Assembly (NCBI RefSeq): GCF_014270065.1
Contig: NZ_JACNME010000007.1
Location: forward strand, 126,311 to 190,310
Direction of reading: 5' to 3'
Origin: Quadrisphaera sp. RL12-1S
GTDB taxonomy: Bacteria > Actinomycetota > Actinomycetes > Actinomycetales > Quadrisphaeraceae
Length of the DNA stretch: 64,000 nucleotides
Under the pieces are notes generated by a model that saw only the letters and a list, made by a program, of their open reading frames with translations, ran no database searches and had not been told where the DNA came from. Positions 33,010-41,363 of this stretch are shown piece after piece. The number at the start of each line of letters is the position of its first letter. Position 1 is the first letter of the stretch. The translations under genes were made by a program, and so were the position numbers.

Positions 33010-34764
33010 GTGACCACATCCTCCTCACCTCGCCGCGGGACGCGGCGCGCGGCGCGCCGCCTCAGAGGCGCCGCACTCGCCGGCACGGCGCTCGCCACCG
33101 CCGTCGCGCTCGTGCCCGCCGCCCCCGCTCTGGCGGCCACCCCCGAGGCGGCCGGTGGTGGCTCCCCCACCACGGCTGCCGTCTCCGCGGGCCCCCTGGG
33201 GTCCGGCATCCTCACCTCCGTCCTCGGGACCCTGTGGGGCGACCGGCGGGCCGACGACCTGTCGCGCAACCCGCTGACCGGTCAGTACGACGCCCGGCGC
33301 GACCCGGGGTCGCTGTACTCGATCACCACGGCCATCGGGGCGCGCTCGGCGTGGCAGCAGACCGATGCCCGGGGGGCGGCCATCACGGGCAAGGGGGTCA
33401 CCGTCGCCGTCGTCGACAGCGGGGTCGCTCCCGTGCGCGGCCTGAGCAGCAAGCTGGTGCAGGGCCCGGACCTGTCCATCGAGGCCAACAGCCCCACGCC
33501 GCTGTCCACGGACTCCTACGGGCACGGCACGCACATGGCCAGCATCATCGGCGCCTCGGACCCCGTGGCGACGAGCCGGGCCGGCAGCCCCTCGGTGCTG
33601 GACAGCAGCGCCCAGCTGGGCGTCGCCCCCGGCGCCGGGCTGCTCGCGCTCAAGCTCGCGACCACGGACGGCAGCACCGACGTCAGCCAGGTCATCGCCG
33701 GGCTCGACTGGGTGGTCGAGCACCGCGACGACAACGGCATGCACGTGCGGGTGGTCAACCTCTCCTTCGGCACCTCCGGGCTGCAGGACTACCAGGTCGA
33801 CCCCCTGGCGGCGGCCGTGGAGCGGGCCTGGCACCGCGGCGTGGTGGTCGTCGTCTCCGCGGGCAACGAGGGCAAGGGCTCCGACGGGCTCACCAACCCC
33901 GCCATCGACCCGTACGTCATCGCCGTGGGGGCGACCAGCCCCAGCGCGTCGCCGGTGAGCACCGTCCTGACGGGGGCCTCGCAGGCCTGGAACGGCTGGT
34001 CGTCGCCCAGCTCGGCCTCCTTCTCCTCGCGCGGCACATCCTCCCGCCCCGTCGACCTCTCGGCCCCCGGGACCTCCGTGGTCGGCCTGCGGGACCCGGG
34101 CTCCTTCGTGGACACCGAGCACCCCGAGGGCCGCGTCGCCGCCGACTCCAGCTCGCGGCTGTTCCGCGGCAGCGGCACCTCCCAGGCGGCGGCCGTGGTC
34201 AGCGGCGCCGCGGCGCTGCTGCTCCAGGCCGACCCCAGCCTCACGCCCGACGCCGTGAAGGCGGTCCTCCAGGCCACGGCGGACCCGGTCTGGGGCGCCG
34301 ACCGGCGCGACGTCGGGGCGGGCCAGGTGGACGTGGCCGCAGCGCTGCGCACCGTCAAGGCCGCTGCGAGCGGTGATGCGCGGGCCAAGGCCGTGCTGGC
34401 GGCCCGCCAGACCTTCCCCGAGGCCACCGGCCTGGGCAGCCTGGAGGCGGCGCGCGGCGACGCGCACCTGGCCGACCCGGTGACGGGTGAGGCGCTGACC
34501 GGCGAGGTCGACGTCCAGGGTCGCCCCTGGGACGGTCGGGTGTGGGCCGACGCCGCCGCCCGCGACGCGACGTGGTCGGGCGGTCTGTGGCTCGGCGAGC
34601 GCTGGAGCGGCGACGGCTGGGCCACCACCGCGGGCTGGGAGCGCGCTCGCTGGAGCGACGCCGCCTGGCAGCGGGCCCGCTGGTCGGCCGCCGGGTGGGA
34701 CAGCGCCCGCTGGAGCAGGGCCCGCTGGAGCAGCGCCAGCTACGACAGCGCGCGCTGGTCCTGA
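33010..34764 (+). CDS. Secreted S8 subtilisin-like protease with Trp/Arg-rich tail
   Basis: A 584-residue protein with a signal peptide (residues about 1-42, cleavage near ALA-ATP), a short pro-region, and an S8 catalytic domain. Catalytic triad: Asp136 (AVVDSG), His172 (YGHGTHMAS), Ser391 (GSGTSQAAA); the oxyanion Asn is probably in SAGNEGKG. After residue about 500 comes a tail with a Trp every few residues (ERARWSDAAWQRARWS, SAAGWDSARWS, SRARWS), a feature I recall from other actinobacterial subtilases and possibly used for surface retention. The GTG at 33010 has no Shine-Dalgarno; CAGATT 6 nt upstream may be the -10 box of a leaderless transcript. A strong terminator follows. Confidence 0.88.
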   Translation: MTTSSSPRRGTRRAARRLRGAALAGTALATAVALVPAAPALAATPEAAGGGSPTTAAVSAGPLGSGILTSVLGTLWGDRRADDLSRNPLTGQYDARRDPGSLYSITTAIGARSAWQQTDARGAAITGKGVTVAVVDSGVAPVRGLSSKLVQGPDLSIEANSPTPLSTDSYGHGTHMASIIGASDPVATSRAGSPSVLDSSAQLGVAPGAGLLALKLATTDGSTDVSQVIAGLDWVVEHRDDNGMHVRVVNLSFGTSGLQDYQVDPLAAAVERAWHRGVVVVVSAGNEGKGSDGLTNPAIDPYVIAVGATSPSASPVSTVLTGASQAWNGWSSPSSASFSSRGTSSRPVDLSAPGTSVVGLRDPGSFVDTEHPEGRVAADSSSRLFRGSGTSQAAAVVSGAAALLLQADPSLTPDAVKAVLQATADPVWGADRRDVGAGQVDVAAALRTVKAAASGDARAKAVLAARQTFPEATGLGSLEAARGDAHLADPVTGEALTGEVDVQGRPWDGRVWADAAARDATWSGGLWLGERWSGDGWATTAGWERARWSDAAWQRARWSAAGWDSARWSRARWSSASYDSARWS

Positions 34765-34795
34765 CCGAGCACCTCGCTCGGGAGACACCGCAGAC

Positions 34796-34839
34796 CTCAA
34801 GTCCCCCTGTCCTTCCCCCGAAGGACAGGGGGACTCGAG
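34796..34839 (+). terminator. Strong hairpin terminator after the subtilase gene
   Basis: AGTCCCCCTGTCCTT (34800-34814) and its perfect complement (34821-34835) with a 6-nt loop CCCCCG; the stem is extended by three more pairs after one mismatch. It lies 31 nt after the stop codon and separates the protease from the next gene. Confidence 0.8.
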
Positions 34840-34857
34840 CGCTCCCGGAGGTGCGTG

Positions 34858-37422
34858 GTGGAGGTGAGCGGTACCGCGGCGCGGCTGCGCAGCTGGGCCT
34901 CCGGTCCCGGGGCCCCGACCCTCGCCCTCACCGCGGCCATCCTCGCGTGCGGCGTCGTCGCCGCCGGCCAGCTGCCCGCCCACCCCCTGCTGCCCGTCCC
35001 CCCGCTCGGAGGCTGGGCCGGGCTCGCCGTCCTCGCCGTGGCGCTCGTCGCCGCCGAGCTGGCGCAGGCCCACGTCGAGGTGCGCCACGAGGCGTACAGC
35101 TTCTCCCTGACCGGCGTGCCGCTGCTCCTGGGCGTGCTGTTCTGCCCGCCGGCGGTGCTGGTGGCGGTGCGCGTGGCCTGCGCGGCCGTCGCCTTCGGCA
35201 TCCAGCGGGTCAGCCCCGCCAAGTCCGCCTTCAACCTGGCCGCCTACCTGCTGGACGTCTCCCTGGTCCTGCTGCTGGCCGGGCTGCTGTCCGGACCGCG
35301 GGAGGCCCTGGACCTGCACCTCGCGCTGACCGCCTACGCCGCGATGGCGGTGGTCGACCTGCTCATGACGTGCCTCGTCCTGCTCGTGATCCGCATCAAC
35401 AGCGGACCGCTGGAGGTGGGCGACGTGGTCGGCTCGGTCGTGCCAGCGGTCGTGTTCGTGGTCATCAACGCCGCGGTCGGCCTCCTCGTGGCGCTGCTGG
35501 CGGGCGGTGGCGCCCTGGGCCTGGTGCTCCTGGCCGTCTTCGTGGTGGTCGTGGTGGTCACCTACCGGCTGCACCTGGTGCTGCGCCGCCGGCACGCCTC
35601 GCTGCAGCTGGTCAAGGACTTCGTGGACCTCGGAGCGCGCACCGCCGCCCAGGGAGGCCCGCTGGCCGAGGTGCTGCTCGACCGCGCGCGGACCGACCTG
35701 AGGGCCGAGAGGGCCGTGGTCCTGCTGCCGTCGCAGGACGGCGAGCAGGGCTGGACGGCGCTGGCGCGCTCCACCGAGGGAGGGCTCGAACCGGCGCCGC
35801 CGCGCACGGGGCGCCGGGCGTCGGACACCCTCCTCGCGGAGGTGGCCGCCAGCGGTCAGGGCCGCCTGGTGGGGGCGCGCACGCGGGACCGGGGACACCA
35901 GCAGTGGCTGGCGGCGCACGGGCTCCGCGACGCGATCACCTGCCCGCTGGAGGTGGAGGGCCGCCGCGGCGTGCTCGTCGTGGCCGACCGCACCGGGGAC
36001 ACGGCGACCTTCGGTCGCGACGACCTGGCGCTGCTCCAGACCCTCACCGGGCACGTCGAGGTCGCCCTGCGCAGCGCGTGGCTGGTGGACCGGCTGCGCC
36101 ACGACTCCCGCCACGACGCGCTGACCGGGTTGCCCAACCTCCCCGGCCTGGCCGAGCTGGCCGCTCCGCTGCTCGCCACCGGGCCCGCGCCGGCGGTGGT
36201 GGTGCTGGCCCTGGAGAGGGCCTCGGAGGTGAAGGCCGTGCTGGGCCACCGCAGCGGTGACGAGCTGCTGGTGCTGGTGGCGCGCCGCCTGGAGCTGGCG
36301 CTGCCGGGCGCGCTCGTCGGTCGCCTCGGCGGAGACGAGTTCGCCGTGGTGCTCGTCCCCCAGGACGGAGCACCCGCGCTCCCCGCCGCACTGGCCGCTG
36401 CCGAGCGCATCGAGAGGGTCCTCGACGCGCCGGTGCAGCTGACATCTGCGTCGGTGTCCACCTCGGCCAGCCTCGGCCTGGCCGTCGCGCAGCCCGGTGA
36501 CGAGCTCGAGGACGCGCTGCGGCGGGCCGACACCGCACGGACGAACGGCGGTGGCGCCGGGGGCGGCACGGGTGCCGTGGTCTACACCTCGTCGATGGAC
36601 GAGGGCCGCGCGGAGCGCGTGGAGCTGCTGTCCGACCTGCACCGCGCCCTCGACACCGACCAGCTGATGCTCCACTACCAGCCCAAGCTGGACCTCGCCT
36701 CCGGCCTCGTGACCGGTGTGGAGGCGCTGGTGCGCTGGGACCACCCGCGCCTGGGGCGGCTGAGCCCCGACAGGTTCGTGCCGCTGGCCGAGTCGACGGG
36801 GCTCGTGGAGCCCTTCACGCACCACCTGCTGGGCGTGGCCCTGCGGCAGCTGCGCTCCTGGCAGGACAACGGGGTGGACGTCTCGGTGGCGGTCAACCTC
36901 TCGGCCCGGAACGTGGCGAACCCCGCGCTGCCCGACCTCGTGGCGGCGGCGCTGGCCCGGGCCGGCGTGCCGGCCACCCGGCTCACGCTGGAGCTCACCG
37001 AGTCGGTGGTCATGGGAGACCACGCCCGCACCGTGCCGGTGCTGGGGCGCCTGTCGGCCCTCGGGGTGACCCTCTCGCTCGACGACTTCGGCACCGGCTA
37101 CTCCTCGCTCTCCTACCTCCAGCGGCTCCCGGTCCAGGAGCTGAAGATCGACAGGAGCTTCGTGCGGGGCCTGGAGTCCACCGCCAGCGCGCAGGACTCC
37201 GCTGTCGCCGCGGCGCTCATCCGCAGCATCACCGCGCTGAAGGACGCCCTCGGGCTGCGCGTGGTGGCCGAGGGCGTCGAGGACGCCTTCGTGCTCGAGC
37301 GCGTCCGAGAGCTCGGCTGCGACCTCGTGCAGGGGTTCCACGTCGCGCGTCCCGCCGCCGCGGACCAGCTGGACGCAGCCACCACGCGCCTGCGGACCAC
37401 CCCGGACGTCGTCGGCGGCTGA
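34858..37422 (+). CDS. Membrane GAF-GGDEF-EAL signalling protein
   Basis: About 854 residues. GGAGG at 34847-34851 gives best spacing to the GTG at 34858; the GTG at 34855 is the alternative. Residues 1-225 hold eight or more helices of an unrecognised membrane sensor; 240-400 look like a GAF domain (AERAVVLLPSQDG, ITCPLEVEGRRGVLVVAD). The GGDEF domain keeps RLGGDEFAVVL but its metal-binding LDLD motif is changed to LALER, so cyclase activity is doubtful. The EAL domain is complete: VEALVRWDHPRLG, VNLSARNV, LELTESVVMGD, DDFGTGYSSLSYL, LKIDRSFV, VAEGVEDAF and QGFHVARP. It is probably a GTP-modulated c-di-GMP phosphodiesterase. Confidence 0.88.
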   Translation: MEVSGTAARLRSWASGPGAPTLALTAAILACGVVAAGQLPAHPLLPVPPLGGWAGLAVLAVALVAAELAQAHVEVRHEAYSFSLTGVPLLLGVLFCPPAVLVAVRVACAAVAFGIQRVSPAKSAFNLAAYLLDVSLVLLLAGLLSGPREALDLHLALTAYAAMAVVDLLMTCLVLLVIRINSGPLEVGDVVGSVVPAVVFVVINAAVGLLVALLAGGGALGLVLLAVFVVVVVVTYRLHLVLRRRHASLQLVKDFVDLGARTAAQGGPLAEVLLDRARTDLRAERAVVLLPSQDGEQGWTALARSTEGGLEPAPPRTGRRASDTLLAEVAASGQGRLVGARTRDRGHQQWLAAHGLRDAITCPLEVEGRRGVLVVADRTGDTATFGRDDLALLQTLTGHVEVALRSAWLVDRLRHDSRHDALTGLPNLPGLAELAAPLLATGPAPAVVVLALERASEVKAVLGHRSGDELLVLVARRLELALPGALVGRLGGDEFAVVLVPQDGAPALPAALAAAERIERVLDAPVQLTSASVSTSASLGLAVAQPGDELEDALRRADTARTNGGGAGGGTGAVVYTSSMDEGRAERVELLSDLHRALDTDQLMLHYQPKLDLASGLVTGVEALVRWDHPRLGRLSPDRFVPLAESTGLVEPFTHHLLGVALRQLRSWQDNGVDVSVAVNLSARNVANPALPDLVAAALARAGVPATRLTLELTESVVMGDHARTVPVLGRLSALGVTLSLDDFGTGYSSLSYLQRLPVQELKIDRSFVRGLESTASAQDSAVAAALIRSITALKDALGLRVVAEGVEDAFVLERVRELGCDLVQGFHVARPAAADQLDAATTRLRTTPDVVGG

Positions 37423-37495
37423 GCGGCACCCGACCGGCCGCCCACGACCCCGGGAACGGCCCACCCCACAGGATCCTGCGGGGCGTCGTCGCACC

Positions 37496-38605
37496 TCAGC
37501 AGGGGGTGAGGGCCGCTGCCGCCGGGCCGACCACGGTCGGTCCCCCGAGGACGACGACGCGCTGGGCGCGCAGGCGGCTGATCTCCGCCAGCGTCGCCGC
37601 CGGCACGCAGTCCTTGGTGGTGAGCAGCAGCGGGACTCCGCTGGGCCCGGCCACGGCCGCTCCGGCCAGGCCGTCCGGGAAGCTGGTGCCGCTGGCGAGC
37701 ATGACCGCGGACACGGTGTCCTCGCCGTCGGCGGCCCGGGTGGACGGGCTGCCCTGCGCGTGCACCTGGGCGCTGGCCCGGGCGGCGGTCTCGTACCGGT
37801 CGGCCCCGTAGGTGCGGGTCACGGACGTGCCGGGCAGGAGCGCCTTGAGCTGGCCGACCACGGCGTCGGAGACGGTGCCGGGGCCGCCGAGCACCACCAC
37901 GCTGCTGGGCGCGAGGGTCTTGACGTCCGCCGCCAGGGAGGTGGGCAGGCGCGCCGGGTCGGTGAGCACCAGCGCCCCGCCCACGGCCCCGGCGGCCGCG
38001 CCGCCGCCGAGGGCGTCGGCGAAGCCCGTCCCGGACGCCACGTACAGCGGCTTGCCGGGGTCGGCGAGCACGCTGGCGGCGTAGCCGGCGGTGTCGTACC
38101 GGTCGTTGCCGTCGAAGCGCTCCACCTGGGCGAGGTCGCTGAGCTGGGCGCTGATGCGGTCGCTGACGGACCGGTCACCGCCGAGCACGTAGACTTGCTC
38201 CACCTTGAGGCGCTGCAGCTCGGTGCGCACGGCGCCGGGCAGCTGCCCGTCAGCGGGCACCAGCAGCAGCGGCGCGCCGTACTGGGCGGCCAGGGCGCTG
38301 GCGGCCAGAGCGTCGGGCCAGCTGGCGGCCGAGGCGACGAAGGCGGCGTACGCGCCCTCGCCGTCGGAGAAGACGGCCTGGCTGACGGCGATGGCGGTGC
38401 CGATGCGGTCGTCCCCGGCCAGGCGCCGGACCTCGGGCGCCCCGGACGACGCGCTGGCGCTGGCCGACGGGCTCGCAGTGGCCGACGGGCTGGCGGTCGC
38501 CACGGTGTCCGCACTGGCAGCGCCGGCCGTGCACAGGGTGCCCAGCAGCGTGGTGGCGAACAGGCCAGCGGCCATCGCCGCTGCCCTCGAGCCGGTGGTG
38601 CGCAC
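37496..38605 (-). CDS. Secreted protein made of CW_binding_2 repeats
   Basis: A 369-residue protein. I place the start at the GTG at 38605, giving MRTTGSRAAAMAAGLFATTL as signal peptide (cleavage near ASA-DTV) and GGGG 9 nt upstream; the frame is open further 5' without typical content. After an ASPSA linker almost the whole mature chain is three CW_binding_2 repeats (RLAGDDRIGTA, RFDGNDRYDTA, TYGADRYETA), each with an ASG-FADAL or SFPDGLAG strand and a VYVLGG motif. No catalytic domain is attached, so it is probably a structural or adhesive wall protein. Two Cys near the C-terminus (KDCVP and the final Cys) recur in the paralogue at 16040. Confidence 0.85.
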   Translation of the reverse strand: MRTTGSRAAAMAAGLFATTLLGTLCTAGAASADTVATASPSATASPSASASASSGAPEVRRLAGDDRIGTAIAVSQAVFSDGEGAYAAFVASAASWPDALAASALAAQYGAPLLLVPADGQLPGAVRTELQRLKVEQVYVLGGDRSVSDRISAQLSDLAQVERFDGNDRYDTAGYAASVLADPGKPLYVASGTGFADALGGGAAAGAVGGALVLTDPARLPTSLAADVKTLAPSSVVVLGGPGTVSDAVVGQLKALLPGTSVTRTYGADRYETAARASAQVHAQGSPSTRAADGEDTVSAVMLASGTSFPDGLAGAAVAGPSGVPLLLTTKDCVPAATLAEISRLRAQRVVVLGGPTVVGPAAAALTPC

Positions 38606-38739
38606 AGCCAGTCCCCCCAGACGTGACCACGGGTGTGGTCGGTGTCCCGACGACCGTGGCACACCGGCGGCCCCGGACCGCGGCGCCACGCCGCAGCGGC
38701 ACTTGCGGCGATCTCCCGTGGTCTGACGCGTCGCGGCGC

Positions 38740-38745
38740 TACGTT
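38740..38745 (+). promoter_or_regulatory. Candidate -10 box of leaderless promoter
   Basis: TACGTT followed by 5 nt and the GTG at 38751; there is no Shine-Dalgarno. It lies in the divergent gap between the wall-binding protein and the glycosyltransferase. Confidence 0.35.
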
Positions 38746-38750
38746 GCGGT

Positions 38751-39716
38751 GTGTCGTGGCCCAGCAGCGCAGGGCGGGTCGCCGTCCTGGTCCCGTGCTT
38801 CAACGAGGCGGCAGCGGTCGGTGCGGTCGTCGACGGCCTGCGCGCCGCGCTCCCGGACGCCACCGTCGTCGTCTACGACAACGCCAGCACCGACGGGACG
38901 GCCGCGGTGGCCGCGGCCCGCGGAGCGGTGGTGCGCCGCGAGCCCGCGCCCGGCAAGGGCAACGTGGTGCGCCGGGCCTTCGCCGACGTCGACGCGGACG
39001 TGTACGTGCTCGTCGACGGCGACGACACCTACGACGCCAGCGCCGTCGCCGACCTCGTCGAGGTGCTCCTGTCCGGCCCGTACGACCACGTCGTCGGAGC
39101 CCGCCGCGCCAGCACGGGCACCGCGTACCGCTTCGGGCACGCGGCCGGCAACCGCGCGCTCAACCGCCTGGTGGGGCTGGTCTTCGACACGGACACCACC
39201 GACATGCTCAGCGGCTACCGCGTGATGTCCCGGCGCTTCGTCAAGACGTTCCCGGCGCGCAGCCGCGGCTTCGAGGTGGAGACCGAGCTGACCGTGCACG
39301 CCTCGGTGCTGCGGGTGCCGCAGGTGGAGGTGCCGGTGGGCTTCCAGGACCGCCCCGCGGGCAGCGAGAGCAAGCTGCGCACGGTCCGCGACGGGCTGCG
39401 GATCCTGGGCTGGGTGGTCCGCCTGGCCCACGCGGAGCGGCCGCTGGCCCTCCACGCGCCGCTCGCCGCGGCCGTGGTGGCGGTGGCGCTGCTCCTGGGC
39501 TCCCCGCTGGCGGCGGCGGTGCTGGGTGGGATCGCGGCGGCCTCGGGGCTGGTGCTGGACGGCGTGCGCCGGGGCCGGCAGGAGGCGCTGCGGCTGGCCT
39601 ACCTGCAGCTGCCCGTGCCGGGTGGTCCCAGCCGGGCCGGGAGCGCCGGCGCCCCGCTGGTCCGCGAGGCGGTGGCCGGCACCCGGCCGCGGCCTCGCGT
39701 GCCCGCGGGCACCTGA
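38751..39716 (+). CDS. Glycosyltransferase family 2 (polyprenyl-phosphate sugar transferase-like)
   Basis: A 321-residue GT-A enzyme: AVLVPCFNEAAAVGAVVDGL, VYDNASTDGTAAVA, GKGNVVRRAF and VLVDGDDTYD, the last holding the DxD metal site. Residues 190-220 (RGFEVETELTVHA, GSESKLRTVRDGLRIL) are as in dolichyl/undecaprenyl-phosphate hexose transferases, and two helices (about 232-268) follow. It likely loads a sugar on a polyprenyl phosphate as donor for outside glycosylation. The TGA overlaps the ATG of the next gene (TGATG), a membrane protein that may use the product. The GTG at 38751 is chosen with the TACGTT box 5 nt before it. Confidence 0.88.
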   Translation: MSWPSSAGRVAVLVPCFNEAAAVGAVVDGLRAALPDATVVVYDNASTDGTAAVAAARGAVVRREPAPGKGNVVRRAFADVDADVYVLVDGDDTYDASAVADLVEVLLSGPYDHVVGARRASTGTAYRFGHAAGNRALNRLVGLVFDTDTTDMLSGYRVMSRRFVKTFPARSRGFEVETELTVHASVLRVPQVEVPVGFQDRPAGSESKLRTVRDGLRILGWVVRLAHAERPLALHAPLAAAVVAVALLLGSPLAAAVLGGIAAASGLVLDGVRRGRQEALRLAYLQLPVPGGPSRAGSAGAPLVREAVAGTRPRPRVPAGT

Positions 39717-41242
39717 TGTCCGCGCCCGACCCGGCGCCCCCGCTGTCCCCGGCCGGTCCAGCCGGTCCAGCCGGCCCCCGGCGCGACCGGCGCGAGCACG
39801 AGCGGACGCCCTCCCGCGCCCGCGCCCCCGCCCGGGCCGGCGCTCCCCCGCACCGCGGTCCGCGCCAGGTCGAGGTGCTGGGCACGGCCACCCGCTTCGC
39901 CGTGGAGTGGGCCGTGGCGCTGGTGCTCCTGCAGCTGGTGCTGCTGGCCGGGCTCATCGTCGCGCAGGCCGTGCCGAACGCGCCGATCGTCGACAGGCTC
40001 GCGCAGGCCGTCTCGGACGGCGACTACGGCCCCTCCTACGTCTCGGACGGCATGGGCGGGCGCGCCGACAGGTTCACCGAGTGCGTGGAGCTCGGCTACG
40101 GCGTGAGCTCCCCGGACGACCCCCGCAGCCTGTGGTTCCGCGCCACCGGCGGGCCGCGCCTGGAGTCGTGCGACGCGGGTGCCACGCAGGTCAGGGCGCT
40201 CGCCGCCGGTGCGCAGGTGCTGCCGCCGGCCACCTACTACCGCTACTGGAACGGGTACGCCCTCCTCACCCGCCCGGTCCTCGCGACCCTCGGCGTGCCC
40301 GGTGTCCGCATGGTCTCGGGCGCGCTGCTGGCCGCCGCGGGCATCGCGGCGTGGGCGGCGCTGCGCCGCCGCGCGGGCCCCGCCGCGGCGTGCGCGCTGG
40401 TCCTCCCGGTGGCGGTCTCCACCAACGCCCTCGCGATGCCCGCGCTGGCGTTCACGCACGCGCTGGCCCTGGCCGCCATCGCCGCCGGGGTGGCGCTGAC
40501 CGCCGCGGCCACCGGGTCGGTGCGGCTGCGCGGCTGGCGGGGGGCCGCCGTCGGGGCGGGCGGGGCGGGGGCGCTGCTCGCCTACACCGACCTGCTCACC
40601 ACCCCCGCGATGTCCTGGAGCCTGTGCGCGGCGGCGGCCGGCGCGGTCACGTGGGGCGCCGTCACGTGGGGCGCGGACACCTGGGGCGCGGACACCTGGG
40701 GCGCCGCCCCCCGCCCCCGGGCGCTGCGACCGGTCCTGCTGTCCGTGCTCGCCGCTGGCGCCGCCTGGCCGGTGGCCTACGGCGTCACGTGGGCGTGCAG
40801 GTGGCTCATCGCCGCCGCCGTGCAGGGTCCCGGCGTGTTCACCGCCATCCGCGACAAGTCCGCCGAGCGCCTCGACGGCGCCAGCCAGGTGGTGGACCCA
40901 TCCTTCGGCGCGCCGACGGCCGCCAACGTCACGCGGTGGCTCGACACCGCCCCCACGGCGCAGCCGCTGCTCGTGGCCGCCGCGGTCGTCGTCGTGGTGT
41001 CCCTGGTGGTGGCAGCCCGCCGCGGCGGAGCCGAGCGGCTGCTGCTGGCGGCGGTGCTCGCGGCCCCGGCGCTGCTGGTGCCGGCCTGGTACGAGGTGCT
41101 GAGCAACCACTCCCAGGTGCACGCGTTCTTCACCTACCGCAGCGTCCCGGCGGCCGTGGGGATCGTCGTGGCGGCGTGCGTGCTGTCCGCTCGGAGCGGC
41201 TCCTCGCGCCGGGTGGTCTCCCCGGAGCGCTCACCGATGTGA
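39716..41242 (+). CDS. Polytopic membrane protein, possible GT-C-type partner of the GT2 enzyme
   Basis: A 508-residue protein. Residues 1-60 are a Pro/Ala/Arg-rich cytoplasmic tail; about ten helices follow. The first outer loop (about 85-165) is soluble, has ECVELGYGVSSPDDPRSLW and ATYYRYWNGYALLTRP, and holds two cysteines. A 15-bp tandem repeat gives TWGAVTWGADTWGADTWGA between two helices. The topology with a large first outer loop is like GT-C glycosyltransferases that use polyprenyl-phosphate sugars made by a GT2 enzyme, which is the co-translated upstream gene; I see no confirmed DE/ED active motif, so this remains inference. The start ATG overlaps the upstream stop. Confidence 0.78.
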   Translation: MSAPDPAPPLSPAGPAGPAGPRRDRREHERTPSRARAPARAGAPPHRGPRQVEVLGTATRFAVEWAVALVLLQLVLLAGLIVAQAVPNAPIVDRLAQAVSDGDYGPSYVSDGMGGRADRFTECVELGYGVSSPDDPRSLWFRATGGPRLESCDAGATQVRALAAGAQVLPPATYYRYWNGYALLTRPVLATLGVPGVRMVSGALLAAAGIAAWAALRRRAGPAAACALVLPVAVSTNALAMPALAFTHALALAAIAAGVALTAAATGSVRLRGWRGAAVGAGGAGALLAYTDLLTTPAMSWSLCAAAAGAVTWGAVTWGADTWGADTWGAAPRPRALRPVLLSVLAAGAAWPVAYGVTWACRWLIAAAVQGPGVFTAIRDKSAERLDGASQVVDPSFGAPTAANVTRWLDTAPTAQPLLVAAAVVVVVSLVVAARRGGAERLLLAAVLAAPALLVPAWYEVLSNHSQVHAFFTYRSVPAAVGIVVAACVLSARSGSSRRVVSPERSPM

Positions 41243-41363
41243 ACAGTGCGTGACGCCGGGCGGGTCCGGGAACAACCTCGGTGCTCCCTGGGCTCTGGCT
41301 GGGTGGCAGCAGCACGGGTCCCCCGCGCACGCCACCGCTCTCCCCCGGTTCTGGAGGACCACG

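Noticed and set aside
33025..37494. Uninterrupted minus-strand frame of about 1,490 codons opposite the subtilase and the second GGDEF-EAL gene
   Set aside because: Its product is Arg/Gly/His/Gln-rich nonsense without motifs, typical of the antisense frame of GC-rich genes, while the plus-strand genes have complete domains.
37423..37495. Near-palindrome CCCCACAGGATCCTGCGGGG as terminator between convergent genes
   Set aside because: The loop would be only two bases and one pair is mismatched; too weak to list as a feature.
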